From contig JAAVTG010000142.1 in assembly GCA_011947345.1 (NCBI GenBank), positions 248,001 to 312,000 on the forward strand: a stretch of 64,000 bases of DNA, read 5' to 3'. Position 1 is the stretch's first letter. Every line of letters starts with the position of its first letter. This document shows, piece by piece, positions 1-12,110 of the stretch. This DNA is from Phytophthora quininea. Lineage: Eukaryota; Oomycota; Peronosporomycetes; Peronosporales; Peronosporaceae. The position numbers were made by a program, and so were the translations under genes. The notes under the pieces are model-generated. The model saw only the letters and a list, made by a program, of their open reading frames with translations, did no database searches and was not told the DNA's origin.

Positions 1-441
1 GACTGCAATGAACATTCGGGAACACGATAAGAGTTAAAAATTAAACAACGGAAGCAGCGCTCGGAGATGCTACAGGCGCGAGCAAAGCACACTACGCTAT
101 TGCGCGATTTGCTACCCCCGCTGTCCAGGGTCACCTGTTCGCCCTGCTGCTCGCTCCCTCCCGACCCAACCAAATCAAATCTACCATTCTCTGTCGTCCC
201 TCGGCCCCAGCATCCACAACGCAAGACATCCCCCAGCCTTCCCGTCCTCATTCCTGTCGCTCGCTCCCCAAAACGGCGCTGTTTGTCTGTCGTGCCGTTG
301 GGGAATCGCTCAGAGCACTTCGATCCGTGTTACTGAGTCACACCCACGTCAGCGCAAAAGCGTCAGGGCGGAAGAACGATCACAGTTTCCTGATAGAGAG
401 CAGCGCTGCACCTGGTTGGAGTCGATGGGTTTGTGTGCTGG
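1..441. other. 3' flank of the kinase gene, no supported gene
   Basis: This stretch lies downstream of the minus-strand kinase. A short plus-strand open frame covers much of it, but it is Pro/Ser/Arg-rich, has no recognisable domain, and reads like non-coding sequence. I see no RNA gene or repeat here. Confidence 0.4.
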
Positions 442-1529
442 CTAAGACATCGCCTGTAGCTGCACTCGAGCGTCGTTGAGCATCTGCACCACCGACTCGC
501 TGTCCGGACGCAGTGCCGGGTCGAACTGCAGACACGCGCGTGCGATGCGCAGAATGACATCCGGGCAGTCGGGTGCAAAACTTGGTCGCAGCTCGCCCTT
601 GGCCACCTTGATGACGATGGCCATGTCGGGGCGCCGCCTGCGCCCGTCTTGCTGCTCTTCTCCTCGAACGGGATCTCGCGCGTGTCCAGCTCGCTCAGCA
701 CGACACCGAATGAGTACACGTCGGCCTGCTCACTGTAGTTGTCCCCCAGCATCACTTCCGGTGCCGTCCAGCGCACCGTGCCGACGCCTGCCGTCAGCGT
801 CTCCTCGTACGTGCGGTTGCGACTCAATCCAAAGTCGCTGAGCTTGGCCACCATGCTCGTGTTGAGCAGCACGTTGCGGGACTTGAGGTCTCGGTGGATG
901 ATCTTGGGCGAGCGCGAGTGCATGTAGGCCAGCGCCTCGGCGATGTCGATGGCGATGCTGATCTTCTCCTTCTTCCAGCTCAGGTCGATCTTGCGGGTCT
1001 CCAGCAGCGTGCGCACGTCTCCGCCGTCCATGTACTCGGAGACGCCGCCCAGGTCCTTCTTGTTGGTCCACGTGCAGCCGATAAAGCGCACGATCTTGGG
1101 GTGGGACAGCCTCGACATGGTTTCGATCTCGCGGGAGAACGAGATGGCCTCGTCCTCGCCGTCGATCATGCGCTTGACGGCCACGGGCTGGCCGTGGTAG
1201 TGGCCCAGCCAGACCACACCGAAGGCTCCGCTCGAGACCTTGCGGGTCAGCAGCACCTCGCTCTCGTCCAGTCGGAACTTGACCAGCTCCGGGAAGCAGT
1301 TGTCTGAGTCGGCGCGGTTGCCGGTGCTTGAGGCGCCCGGGTTGAAGCGGCCGCCGCCGTTGCGCTGCTGTTGCTGCTGCTGCTGGGCTGGCGCGCGACG
1401 CGGCTGGTGCGCCGAGAAGCCGCCGTTGTCCACGTTGCGCGAGAGGTCCGTGTAGTTGGGCTCGTTGTAGCTGCGGCCGGTCTGCGGCGCCTGCGGAGAG
1501 CGCGCGGGCTTGCTGCTCATGCACCCCAT
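442..1529 (-). CDS. N-myristoylatable TKL-type protein kinase (frameshifted)
   Basis: Cytoplasmic Ser/Thr kinase of the tyrosine-kinase-like group. I start at the ATG at 1529 because the protein then begins MGCMSSKP, a classic N-myristoylation signal with a neighbouring cysteine for palmitoylation. That predicts membrane tethering. The next ~100 residues are low complexity with a short poly-Gln run (about 1367-1388). The kinase domain follows with a glycine loop, the VAVK lysine, catalytic HRDLKSRN, DFGLSR and a TAPEVML segment. The reading frame breaks near 625-650, just after the REIPFEE region. The correct C-terminal lobe, including the conserved late Arg region, continues in another frame to the stop at 442. 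One missing base in a G/C run would join them. It could be a true pseudogene, but the sequence on both sides of the break is well conserved. Substrate unknown. Confidence 0.85.
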
Positions 1530-2916
1530 GGCGTTCGGACGAGGAGGGGGCTTATAACGAGCGAGTAGGAAAATGAACGACTGCGTGTGCCTGGCGCGGT
1601 AGGCTTCTCTCTGTACGAACTGGCTATTGCAGTATATTAACTCGGCGAAGGGTTCAATTTGTACCGCACTGCTGGTACGCATACAAACGCGTAGTGAAAG
1701 CGCCGGCTGGATTTACACCGTGGGGCAAATGGGGCTGCCACCAACTGCTGGAATTTCTCATCGTGGAGACCGAAAATGGTCGCCCCGCAAGGGCTGCGCT
1801 CTGCCGTGAGTAACATCATGCTAGCGGTGGCCGAGGCAATCCCCGTCAAGTGGCCGGGAGGTTTCATCAAGACCATGGAGGAAGCAAGGTAGTACTACTA
1901 GTAGCCCGTCCACAATGGAGCGTCGGGCACACATCAAAAGTGACTTTTGCTGCGGTAGATAGGATAGAACACTCGTCTCGCGCCTTTGTTACGTAGAGAC
2001 CGGTGGTCTCGAGTCGGGACTCGTCACGAAGACTCTCGTGTGGTCGAAAGCATCGGGCAGGATTTGAATGGCGTTGCGCAGCGTCTTGGTGGCGGTGCAT
2101 GCTATCCTCGTCCCTGAAAGCTGAAGGCGCGTTACTCTCACCTGAGACGGTCATTTCAACCGCGACGACTACACGGTAATGCGAGGGAGGAGCGCAGAGC
2201 CCCCAGTTGTGCCGTGTGCAAGACTGTGTCAGGCCCATTCTCAACCGAGAGCATGCGGCCGCACCGCACGGCAGAAATCCGTCAGAGTGCGACGCATGGC
2301 ATCACTTGTGCATCGACAACTGGGGCCATTGGTGTCTTCGGCAGCTCCTCAAGTTACCGGTATAGCTGATCTTCACGAGACAAACACAACAGGCCTGTGT
2401 TAGAATCGACAAGCTCACGGAAGATCCTTTGACGACATATTGGTAACCAATCCGGGCGAGAAGAGCAGCCGAGCGATGGCAGCGCATTGACCAAACGCAT
2501 GCCGCACAGGCAAGTTCTGCGCTCCAGTCACTGCATGATGCCGCTTGATCTTGAGGCGAGGGAGAGAAGTTCAGACTCCCTTTCGGACGGCAAGTTCCTG
2601 ACTGAGCTCCACGCTGTCCTCTGGCGAAGCAGCAGATGAAATGACAAACGAGTCGTCCACCCATACAGAGAAGTTGGTTCTGTTCATCGAAATTGCGCAC
2701 GTTCACGAAAGCTTCAATCGGCTGCTGAATCAACGACCAGCCGCGGTTCGCCGCACTGCACTCCAGCCTCCGGACGTACCGAGCAAAAGTGGAAGTACAA
2801 GCGAATTAGTCCTCTCAGGACTTTGCGCTCTGCTTACCTGAGGCGAGCGACAAAAGCACTTTGTGAACCGCATCGCACTCGACTTTGTCGAAATCCCCTG
2901 CGTCGACGGAAAGAAA
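1530..2916. other. Intergenic region between kinase and FYVE-GAF gene
   Basis: Divergent promoter interval of about 1.4 kb. Open frames on both strands are short, of mixed composition, and show no domain. I could not identify a gene, RNA or repeat. The divergently transcribed genes at 1529 and about 2917 must both have their promoters here. Confidence 0.4.
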
Positions 2917-5345
2917 ATGGAGACCACAGAGTGTAGAGAAAGCATGAGCTCATTTCGTGAATCGCCGCATCGAGCACAACCATCGACACGTGACTTGGAC
3001 AAGTTCTCCATCCAGCGGCTGGAAGCTTTATCTTCCGTGACCCCCGCAGACGGTTATTATCTGTACCGAAGCCAGGATCTTCCGCACTTTTCATCACAGC
3101 AAACTCGATCGGCACAGGAAAAAATGGGCGTTCCAGGGATGTTAGAGCGACGCAAAAGCAAGCTACCGGCGCTGCAGGCAATGTACTTCCTGGAAGGAGG
3201 GCTGCTCATGGTCGGCAACCTGCTCAAAACAGATTCGTGGATCGACGACGACATGCGGACCCACTGCAACGTGTGCGTGCAGCAATTCTTACCATTCCGG
3301 CGGCGACATCATTGTAGAACTTGCGGAGAGGTGGTGTGCGCCGGTTGCTCAAGCCAACGCACCATTCGACTCACAGACGTGAACGTGGAGTGCGCCACGA
3401 GGATCTGCACATTCTGTGTCATCCGCGCGACCGACACTTCCATCAAGGCCAACGAAGACGCGATGCAGGAGACGCTGTTGAACCCTCGCCGACTCTCGGC
3501 TGTGTCAGTGCTGAGTCTTGCGCCGCCTCCAGGCTCTAGCTGGGGTGAAAAACAATTAACTTTGCTCAGTGCGGAATCGGAGCTCACTTCGGGTAGTGTG
3601 GTGCAGCTATGGCCACAACCAGTGCCATCGAACGAGAGTGCGCGCCTCCAGATCGCCAGGCACACCACGATCCGCTCCGTAGAAACTGATCCGACCATGA
3701 ATCTCCTTGTGAGTATTGTGGGTCGGACGCTCGACTGCCCCGTGGCCTTCATCGGTATCATGGATGCATCCATGCTCTGGATCAAAGCAAGCGTGGGATT
3801 GGATGACCGCATCACGCACATTCCCCGTGACGGCTGCATATGCGCGCATACGCTCTCGCAGGAAGAAACAATGATTGTGAATGACACCACTACGGACAAG
3901 CATTTCCATACAGGCGAGCAAGCAATGGGTAGTTTCTCCATGCGATTTTACGCCGGAACACCCGTCCGCGTCCGCGGTCATTGCATTGGTGTAGTCTGTG
4001 CTCTCGACCCCGAGCCTCATCCGCAGACCACCGACGCGTCAAAATCCACCCTGGAAGCTGTAGCAAATATTGTCTCGGAAGTGATCGAGCAGCGGATGGA
4101 TAGCTTCGTGGCTCCACAAGACGACGAACTAGCTTCTTCACCGGTCGGAGGGAGCAGTTCGTGTACTGATCTCGCCTATATACGAAGCCGAACAAATCGT
4201 GCCAACGTCGACCTGCATGCGTCATTGAATGGCCTCAGCCTGCTGCCTCCAGTGTCATCATCACCCGAGAAGACAACCAACATCGGTCATCTCGAGTCCT
4301 TGTTGCCTCCACAATTGCCACAAGGCTACGCCAACAAAATCACGACGGCCATGGACTATTTCCACCAGCTGCAGAGCGGCGAGTGGATCAAACACTACAC
4401 TGGCGAAGCGGATTTCAACGAGGACATTGCAACCTTTACGAGTTACAACCACGAGTACACGCGAAGCAGCACAGAGTTCCTGTCCACCTGCCACGACGCA
4501 GTGGCACGACTGCTGGACTACAATGACGACCTTCTGTACCAAGGCATCTTCTCTCAACAGTCGAAGCACTGCACACTCGGAGACCAGACGTGGGTCGACG
4601 CCCTGACTCTCCATCCAAACTTCCGAACTGCAGCCCATTCAAGTGTGCGCGTCGTGACGCACTGGCGGCAGTATCCAGACGGCAGCAACGTGGTGGTGGC
4701 CATCAACGACCAGCTCTCCACCAGCGTACACGATGCCGGTCTATTGTTCGGCTGGTTCGTGGCCCCATGCAGACTCGACGGCTTCCAGGATCTCATCAAC
4801 GTCTCGTGTGTCATTGCACAGCCCCTGGAGACGACCACAGTCAACAGCCCGACCAAAACCTCAGCAGCGACTTGCTCCGACGACTGGTCCAGTCCATCTC
4901 TGGTCCCTGCAACGACACTGCAGCGTTGACACTGCAGAGATCGCTGGTGTGCGTCCCTCAAGGCAACGAGAGAGCAACCGATCGAGACAGCACCACCGCC
5001 AACGTCAGCGGCAGCAGGCGCGGCCACAGCAGCGCAAAGAGGTCCAACACACCGCTAGGGAAGGAGGACGCGCTCCTTATGGCACAGCCTGCGACGGTGG
5101 CGGCAGCCCAAGAGCCTCCAGAGCCGACGCTCAACGAGAACGAGCAGATGCTGCTGGACCTGCTGGACCGAACCATCAGCACGCAGGAGATCTTGGCCCA
5201 GCAGCAGCACGAGATGGCCGGCGTCATCGACCAGCACGGCTCGCAGCTGCAGCAGCTCTCGATGGCGCTGGAGCGCGTCGAGAAGGTCCTGCTGCAGCAC
5301 GAGCAGAAGAAGAAGCAGAAGCAGAAGCAGAAGATGGCTACGTGA
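2917..5345 (+). CDS. FYVE zinc finger-GAF domain protein (frameshifted)
   Basis: Probable phosphatidylinositol-3-phosphate-binding endosomal protein. A FYVE finger lies at about 3250-3430, with the R+HHCR core (RRRHHCRTCGE) and Cys pairs CNVC, CRTC, CAGC and CTFC. A GAF domain follows (about 3660-4100, FRET-like FAGTPV and GVVCALDP motifs). A C-terminal region rich in conserved Trp and Tyr may be START-like. The first in-frame ATG is at 2917, but the frame is open from 2842, so an upstream exon is possible. The frame stops at 4929, yet conserved-looking sequence continues in the next frame from about 4860 to 5345 and ends in a Lys/Gln-rich coiled coil. One extra A in the AAAA run at 4855-4858 would join them. 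The alternative is that 5079-5345 is a separate small coiled-coil gene. Confidence 0.8.
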
Positions 5346-5385
5346 TTTAGTATGTTTTAAATGTTTGTCTAAAATTGAGTCTAAA

Positions 5386-7863
5386 ATGCTTGCTGGACGA
5401 CCGCGACGGCGTGTCTGCCGCTGGCGGCATCTTCCCCGTCTCGCCTTCTCCACGTCGTCTCCTGAGTCCTTCGAGGCACTCGCCCACATATTCGCGGCCG
5501 TGGAGGTGCATCTTATGTGACTGCCGAAACACAGCACCTTTCTAACGTGATCTCGCCAGGCGACCAAGAATGCTCGTGCTGCGAGTGTGGTGCTGCTGGC
5601 GGAAGGTTATCGCCAACTGCTGGCGCTACCGACGCCCGATGCGTTAGCCAGCGCCTTGTTCCTCACGGCGTCACAGTTGGCGCCAGCTTACGAGGGAGTG
5701 GAGCTTCGCTTCGGAGCCAAGAGCTGCGTGCGCTTCTTGCGGCAATTGGAGACCCAGCAGGACGAATGCCAGTCGCTGGAGAAGTCGCTGGCGCAGTACC
5801 CAGACTATGGACAGGCGACACTAGCACTACTGGATAGCGGACGCATCTCGGTGCCAGCATTGGAGGAAGAGACTGAGCCGCTGACTGTTACGGCAGTGCA
5901 TGAGCAACTGCTGGCAATCGCGAGGGATGAAGGCGTTGGCGGCGTTGCAAGGAAGCAGCAAATGGCGCTGAGGTTGCTGCAGCAGTGTCGGTATGGTTGG
6001 GAAGAGCGGCGTATGATCTTGGGGTGGCACTCATGGAGCTTTCGTTGAGCTGATGTTGTAGATCCCCACAAGAGCGTGTTTTTATCGTTCGAATGCTGGC
6101 GGTGAGTGCTCGATTTTACTGCGAAGCTTAGACTGCAGCTGCCTAAATGACTTAGTTTGCTGATAGCACCAAAGCCTACGCATTGGAATGGGCGAAAAAT
6201 CGATCCTAGCCGCTCTAGCAGCGGCGAGTTTCCCATCCGATGCGGCAGATGTGGATACGACCGAGAATTCTTCAGTGGAGACGAAGAATTGGGTCGAGTG
6301 TGTGACGTCGGCTTACGCACAGCTCCTAGTTATCGTGTGCTAGCAGGTCTACTCCACAACAACCAACAAGAGAAAGACCTCGCTCAAAGGATTCGTCGGC
6401 TACAGGTTGAAGCTCGTCCTGCTCCTGGTGTCCCAGTGTTAACCATGTCGGCATACCCAGTGTCTAGCATCGCGGCAGTGTTGGAGCGTGTTGTTAAAAC
6501 ACCTAGCTGCACAGCTACCTGCGAATACAAGTACGATGGCGCCCGAGTGCAGATTCACCTGTCACTTCCGACCGATGGCGATCAATCTGGCGCAGTCAGA
6601 CGCATTTTCAGCCGGAACATGGAGGATGTCACAGACCGATACTCGTCACTTTTGGACGTTTTGCAGCAGCGTGTTGTAGCTCAGAACGCCAAGGTGGGGG
6701 CCCTATCGACAGTCTCAACTCTAATCGTAGAGGGCGAAGTGGTGGCGATGGATAGATCGACAGGCAACTTCCTGCCATTCCAAGTTCTGCAAACGAAGAC
6801 CACGACAGAGTTTTGTCTCTTCCTCTTCGATCTACTCGCTGTCGGTGATCGCAGTCTGCTTCAGGTAGGCTTATTGTTAAGCTGGAGAGTTCTGTCTAAC
6901 ACCTATTGAAATACTCGTAGAACTCGTTGCGTGAAAGGAGAATGTTGTTGCACAATCTTGTCGAGGAAGAGCCTGGGTTCGTGGAGTTTGTCAAACACGT
7001 CGACATCGAATTGACCCCTGAAGAATTCGCCGCTGGCGAAAATGGGGAAGACACTGCTTGCAGCAAGCTACGTAAGGATGCTGTAGCCGTGCGAGAATTC
7101 CTTGGTAAGGCAGTGGCCGGTGGATGCGAAGGGCTCATGGTGAAAACTCTGGATGGTAATGAGTCCGAGTACAAAGCTGGTCGGCGTTCATATTCGTGGA
7201 TGAAGGTCAAACACGACTACTTGTCGGACGAGACCACTACAGCTGCATCGAAGAAGAAAAAGCCCCCAAGTGCTGCTGGCAACGGCACGTTCCTCGCGGA
7301 TACCCTGGATTTGGTTCCCATCGGGGCTTTCTACGGCAAAGGGCGCCGCGCTGGTGTGTTTGGATCGTTCTCCTGGCAACGTATAACTCCACCACCGGCA
7401 AATACGAGGTGCGTTCAGCTACAATAGCTTTGCTACAGCGACATAGCTTCAGTTACTGACTTGTGGTGTGCCGTGAATCATACAGACAATTGGGAAGGTA
7501 GGCACAGGGTTTTCGGATGCTCAACTGTTGGAGATAGCGGCTCGTCTTCGGACCAGAGCTCTCCCCACGACTGGTGAGGTGCCTGAAATGTTTCAATCTG
7601 AAGCAATTCGGAGTCGACATCCCGATGTTTGGATATCGCCGGAGGAGGTGTGGGAGATTAAGGCGACACAATTAACAGAGTCGCCTTCATATTCATGTGG
7701 CGTTGGCGTCACAGGGGATGAAGAGGACACTGCTGTGTCTTCGCGAAAGGGTTTGGCGCTTCGGTTCCCTCGATTCGTGCGATATCGCCCTGACAAGACC
7801 CCCATGCAGGCGACAGAGAGCGAGCAAGTTCTCGAGTTCTTCCGACAGCAGCAACAACAATAA
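5386..7863 (+). CDS. ATP-dependent DNA ligase, predicted mitochondrial (6 exons)
   Basis: DNA nick-sealing ligase of the LigI family. My model is join(5386-5505, 5560-5990, 6062-6101, 6167-6864, 6921-7408, 7486-7863), about 718 aa. All five introns are GT..AG and 54-77 nt long. The N-terminus from ATG 5386 is Arg-rich with no acidic residue for about 25 residues and ends FSTSSP, which is a typical mitochondrial presequence. The helical DNA-binding domain follows. The nucleotidyltransferase core carries motif I EYKYDGARVQIH (catalytic Lys), EGEVVAMD, and EGLMVKTLDG. The OB-fold has DLVPIGAFYGKGRR and a KIGTGF-like KVGTGF after the last intron. Two single-base losses break the frame, near 6321-6328 and 7369-7372, both in C runs. 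It lies 40 bp after the previous stop. No separate nuclear form is visible here. Confidence 0.88.
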
Positions 7864-7891
7864 TGCCATTAGAGTAAAAGGCGCGCAATTA

Positions 7892-8209
7892 TCACGGTGT
7901 TTTGGCAGCGACAAACGATGTCGGTCGCTCCGTCGAGCCCAACTCAACCTTCGCGTTGCCTCCAGTGAGTTTGTCCGCGCGTCGGTCGAAGTACAGCTTT
8001 GCTGCCAGCATCGACACGCCTGTCAGGAACTCGGCCGTCGCTGGGATGTAGATCGGCAACAAGTTTTCACCGTAGGCGTACACCAGCAGCATGGAAACTC
8101 CGGAGATGTAGAGCACGGAAATTGGCGCTGACATCTCGAGCGCGTTTGGTCTTGATGATTTTGACGATCTGGGGCACGAGGGCGCTGTGATCACGAAGGA
8201 GCCGAGCAT
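7892..8209 (-). CDS. Single PQ-loop membrane protein, SemiSWEET-like (frameshifted)
   Basis: Small three-helix membrane protein with one PQ-loop repeat, the size and layout of SemiSWEET sugar transporters. An opening helix (GMLGSFVITA) runs into VPQIVKIIKTKRA, the proline-glutamine loop. Next come EMSAPISVLY with a second helix, then GENLLPIYIPATAEFL with a third helix, and a Lys/Arg-rich tail. The PQ-loop itself sits in a different frame from its flanks, so two compensating indels are needed, near 8181-8186 and 8135-8143. I start at the methionine at 8209, but the frame is open to 8269. Possibly a truncated copy of a two-repeat SWEET or MPU1-type gene. Nothing upstream resembles a second repeat. 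It converges on the ligase gene with 28 bp between stops. Confidence 0.6.
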   Translation of the reverse strand: MLGSFVITAPSCPRSSKSSRPNALEMSAPISVLYISGVSMLLVYAYGENLLPIYIPATAEFLTGVSMLAAKLYFDRRADKLTGGNAKVELGSTERPTSFVAAKTP

Positions 8210-8416
8210 GCCGATGCGCTGGTTTACGATACGAAGCAAAGACTCCAGCGAGGAAGACCTCCTGCACAAGACACTCTAATGCCATAGACCCACGGTATCT
8301 TTGCTGGCAGAGAAATGAGTGTTTTTCACCTGCAACTCCCTATGTCAACGCCACCTCATTTGTTGATCAGATCTCGAAGACAGACCCCCTCTACATCACC
8401 AAAGATCCGAGTGGAG

Positions 8417-10455
8417 ATGCCGCCCCGCAGACTGCTGCAAGCGTCGTTGCTGCTGTTCGCGTTGGCGTCGGCGTCCACTACCGACGCCGACGCGCCCGAG
8501 GAGCTGCGCGACGCCAAGTGGTACTGGGACCACGAGGAAGAGTCCTTCGCGTCGGGCTCTGGTTTCTTCCAGAACTTCCGCCCCAACGACGCCAACCAGA
8601 CCTGCGCCAGTGACACCCACGCCACGCCCTTTAACAAGCAGGTGCGCGGCGCCAACCTAGGCGGCTGGCTCGTGCTGGAGCCGTGGATCACGCCCTCGCT
8701 CTTCTACCAGTTCCTGAGCACCCAGCAGCGCTACGGCGACAAGGCTCCCAGCAAGACGGCCATGGACATCTACACTTTCTGCACGGCTCTGGGTAAGGAG
8801 GAAGCCAACCGCCAGCTGCGCATCCACTGGGCCACGTGGGTTACCGAGAGCGACATCAAGGAGATGGCAGACGCCGGAGTCAACTCGCTGCGCGTGCCTG
8901 TGGGCGACTGGATGTTCAACCCGTACGAGCCCTACATTGGGTGCACGGACGGCGCCGTCAACGAGCTGGACCGCGTCACCAAGCTAGCACTCAAGTACAA
9001 GATCGACCTGCTGCTGGACATCCACGGGCTTATCGGCTCGCAGAATGGCTTCGACAACAGCGGGCGCTCGGCCTCCGTCAAGTGGACGTCGATCGGCAGC
9101 ACGCAGCCCATTGGCACCACCACGTTCGAGCACTGGCCCGTGCGCTCGGCCGGTTGGGCCGGCGAGTTCAACCCGCTGAACAATACCTACAGCTCCATCA
9201 ACTACGAACACATGAACCACTCACTGGAGACCGTCGCGGCCATTGTCGACCGATACGCCAACAACCCGGCGATTATCGGCCTCGAGCCGGTGAATGAGCC
9301 GTGGGAGCTCACCCTATCGACATCCTCAAGGACTACTACTGGAAGTCGTACAAGCGCGTCAAGGCCCGCGCCCCGCACTGGAAGTTTGTGCTGCACGACT
9401 CGTTCCGGTTCGGAGTGCAGTACTGGTCGCAATTCATGCGCGGTTGCCCCGATATTGCGCTGGACACGCACATCTACCAAGCCTGGATCAACCCTGGAAC
9501 GCGTGCAGACTTCTTTGCGAACGCTTGTCAGCAGAAGTACGTCATTGCAGACATGGAGAACGCCATGATGCCCGTGATCGTCGGCGAGTGGTCTCTTGGT
9601 ACCGATAACTGCGCAATGTGGCTGAACGGCTTCAACGACAACCTGCCAGGCTTCCCTAAGGTGGAATGTCGCTGGACGTCATGCCCCGTGCACAGCACGT
9701 ATCTTGGACTAGGCTTCCCGGGCACCCCGCTTGACGTGACCAAGCCGATCCAGGGCCCGTACGGCACGGGTCAGTCTGGACCATCGTTTGGTATGTGCCC
9801 CATCACCAGCAACACGACGTTTGGCCAGCAAAATGAACAGGAGGAGCGCGAATTTGCTCGCAACCTGAACATGAAGAAGCTCAATGCGTTCGCGGTGGGG
9901 CACGGTTGGTACTTCTGGAACTTCAAGACGGAGTTTGGCTCTCGCTGGAACTTCCTGGATCTCATTCGCAAAGGCACGTTCCCGAAGAACGTGTCAAACT
10001 ACCACCGCAATGAAGAAGTGTTCACGGCCTGCCTAGCAGAGGACAAGGGCCATTTCACGTGCGCAGCCAAGCGCGGAGTGTCCCGCATCGATCTGGAGAA
10101 TGGATTGGACTTTGCGTGTGGAGGAACCGACGTGGACTGCTCCGACCTGGACAAGCGCTTCAAAACTCTCGAGGAGCGTTGCGACTGGGCTTTCAACAAG
10201 TACTGGCATGCCCACAGACAAGAAGGCGCCACGTGCGATTTTGGCGGCGCCGCGCACTTGCTTACTGTCAAAACACCGTCATCTGTGCAGCGGCAGAAGG
10301 CTCTTGTTTCGTCCGCGGGCAACACGATTCTCTACTGGAGCTTTGGTGTAGTGGCGGTGGGCTTCTTCGTGGTTGTTATCGCCGTGGCAATCACGCGTCA
10401 CCGAGCGCGCAACAACTACACACCCATCCCCAACGAGAACACAGTGAACGTGTAA
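8417..10455 (+). CDS. Membrane-anchored exo-1,3-beta-glucanase (GH5-type, frameshifted)
   Basis: Extracellular hydrolase of beta-1,3-glucan, the main oomycete wall and storage glucan. The chosen ATG at 8417 gives a signal peptide (PRRLLQASLLLFALASAS). The catalytic domain has RGANLGGWLVLEPW, LRVPVGDWMF, LLDIHGLIGSQNG, the acid/base glutamate in VNEPWE, DTHIYQAW, and the nucleophile in VIVGEWSLG. Tryptophan-rich GHGWYFWNFKTE closes the barrel. A Cys-containing tail leads to a C-terminal transmembrane helix (about 10325-10400) and a short basic cytoplasmic end, so the enzyme is probably tethered outside the cell. The frame breaks right after VNEPWE (about 9303-9312). One missing base restores it. 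Family assignment is firm, while exact specificity (exo versus transferase) is inferred. Confidence 0.88.
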
Positions 10456-10555
10456 GTCCAAACAGATCGCTGTGGAAATTGCCAGCGCGACTAAGATGAA
10501 ATACAGCCAACATAGCTGTGAAAGCTACACCGGGTTTTCTAATCTTTCCCGCGCA

Positions 10556-12110
10556 CTACACTACACTACGTAACGAGCAGCCAAACACACGTGACTCCTG
10601 AACACTGACAACCGCCACAATTGTCCACAGCAATGCGAGCCAAATGACGCCACGTCGTACACGACGCCACGGGTAAAGCGCTGTGAACGCAATGGCAGGA
10701 AACACGTAGCAGATCATGAGGCAGCTGGTGGCTCCAAGCAACGAAAACACCACTTCGATACCAGGCACATTGAGCGCGATGAGCTGCTGACTGCAGAGCA
10801 GCGTTACCACGACAATTAGCCGCGAGATGCCACGATCCACCGACAGACAGCGTCGATCGCGCCCGCCTTCCAATTCGTCTTGAAATTCACCGCACTCCGT
10901 GTCGTAGGAGACGACGACTGGCGACAGCTGCTCCTTGTGGAGATCATGGCCCAGCATTTCCTCGATGAGAGACCGAAGCGGGAGAAACAGCAATGGGAAC
11001 GTGAACAAGACAGTCACGTACATGGCCAGCAGCGGGACTTTCATGACGGGGTCGCTCTGAAGGTTCAACAAGATGTTGCCGTCGATGGTGTCGCCGTAGA
11101 GATTGTACGCAGCGCAGCCGATTGTGCTGTACAGCAATGCACTCACCAACGACCCGCAAAAATGCACAAAGTCATCTGCGAGCGCGCCGTCAGCAATGGA
11201 GCTGCAGTCGCCAGGGACGAGCGGCGGCTTCTCATCGAGGCCCCTCTTCTTGACATAGCGTCCCCGCCCTTGAGCGTGAACAGCTGTGTGAACAACGGCA
11301 GCAGGTTGAGAGTCATCATGAAGGCGAAGTTGTAGATAGAGATGGATTGGGCGAGTCGAGTGAAGCCGTTGCCGTTGAGTGACTCTGTTCCGCCAGTCGA
11401 GCTTCCGCTACTCGACGATGTAGCTTCGGGGTTGTATCCTTTGCGACCACAGCGCCAACGAGGTAGAGTGCGAGGCCAAAACTCACGTAATTCGTCGGCT
11501 GAAGCGCTGACAGTCTCCGGAACATGCAGAGCGGTAGTAGCACTCCTCCCAGCAACGCCCACATGACAATCTGCTTCACGTGATCTTGAGCGTTCTTGGA
11601 CATCTCGGTCACTTTGGAATACACCAATTCCACCACGAACGGCGTCAGGTCGCGTATGATTTGAATGTTGCCGACGCAGCCTCCGTAGACGCCGCTGGCT
11701 GCAACGATCGACACGGCGTAGCCCAACGCCGGTCCTCCTGCTCGGATGGCGAGCTTCTGAAACCCCACGAACTTGCTGCCTGCCCCCAGTGAGTGATCCT
11801 CGAATTCAGCTCGAGCGGCGGCGTGGACATGAGCGTGGAGCAGAGCGTTGGCGGTGGTGGCCATCCCTATCGCCACGAAGGCGATGCCGGCGAGTGCCTG
11901 CCACGTGGGGACCAGTACCAACGTGTAGGGCACCGACAACATCCCAGCGCCAATGATTGACATGAGGAAGCTCATGAAGACGTGGAGAGGTCCGAGACGC
12001 TCTCGGACGGAAACTTCGGGCTGGATGACCATGACACGGCGACTGGAAGGCAAGCGAGACGGCAGCGACTGCGTGCTGGAGGCTTGCGAGAGAATCGGAG
12101 ACGCCAGCAT
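10556..12110 (-). CDS. AAAP-family amino-acid transporter (frameshifted twice)
   Basis: Polytopic amino acid/auxin permease-type transporter. It opens with IIGAGMLSVPYTL, the family's first-helix signature. Further hydrophobic helices include GGPALGYAVSIVAASGVYGG and NFAFMMTLNLLPLF, and the last helices lie in the 10560-11170 part. Conserved GCAAYNLYG and PLRSLIEE-type segments are typical of SLC32/36/38 relatives. A hydrophilic Ser/Gly-rich loop sits mid-protein. Three frames are used in turn. Breaks near 11439-11443 (A run on the coding strand) and about 11255-11275 each fit one missing base. The frame between them is open without an ATG, so these are not separate genes. Start at 12110 is the first methionine. 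13 bp upstream of the stop of the convergent glucanase intergenic boundary there is no further gene. Substrate cannot be read from sequence. Confidence 0.82.

Noticed and set aside
730..1524. Long second minus-strand frame inside the kinase gene
   Set aside because: Arg/Ala/Gln-rich shadow of the kinase in another register. The kinase frame holds all catalytic motifs.
1867..2733. Minus-strand frames of 125-143 codons upstream of the FYVE-GAF gene
   Set aside because: No domain, mixed composition and overlapping plus frames. Not distinguishable from chance.
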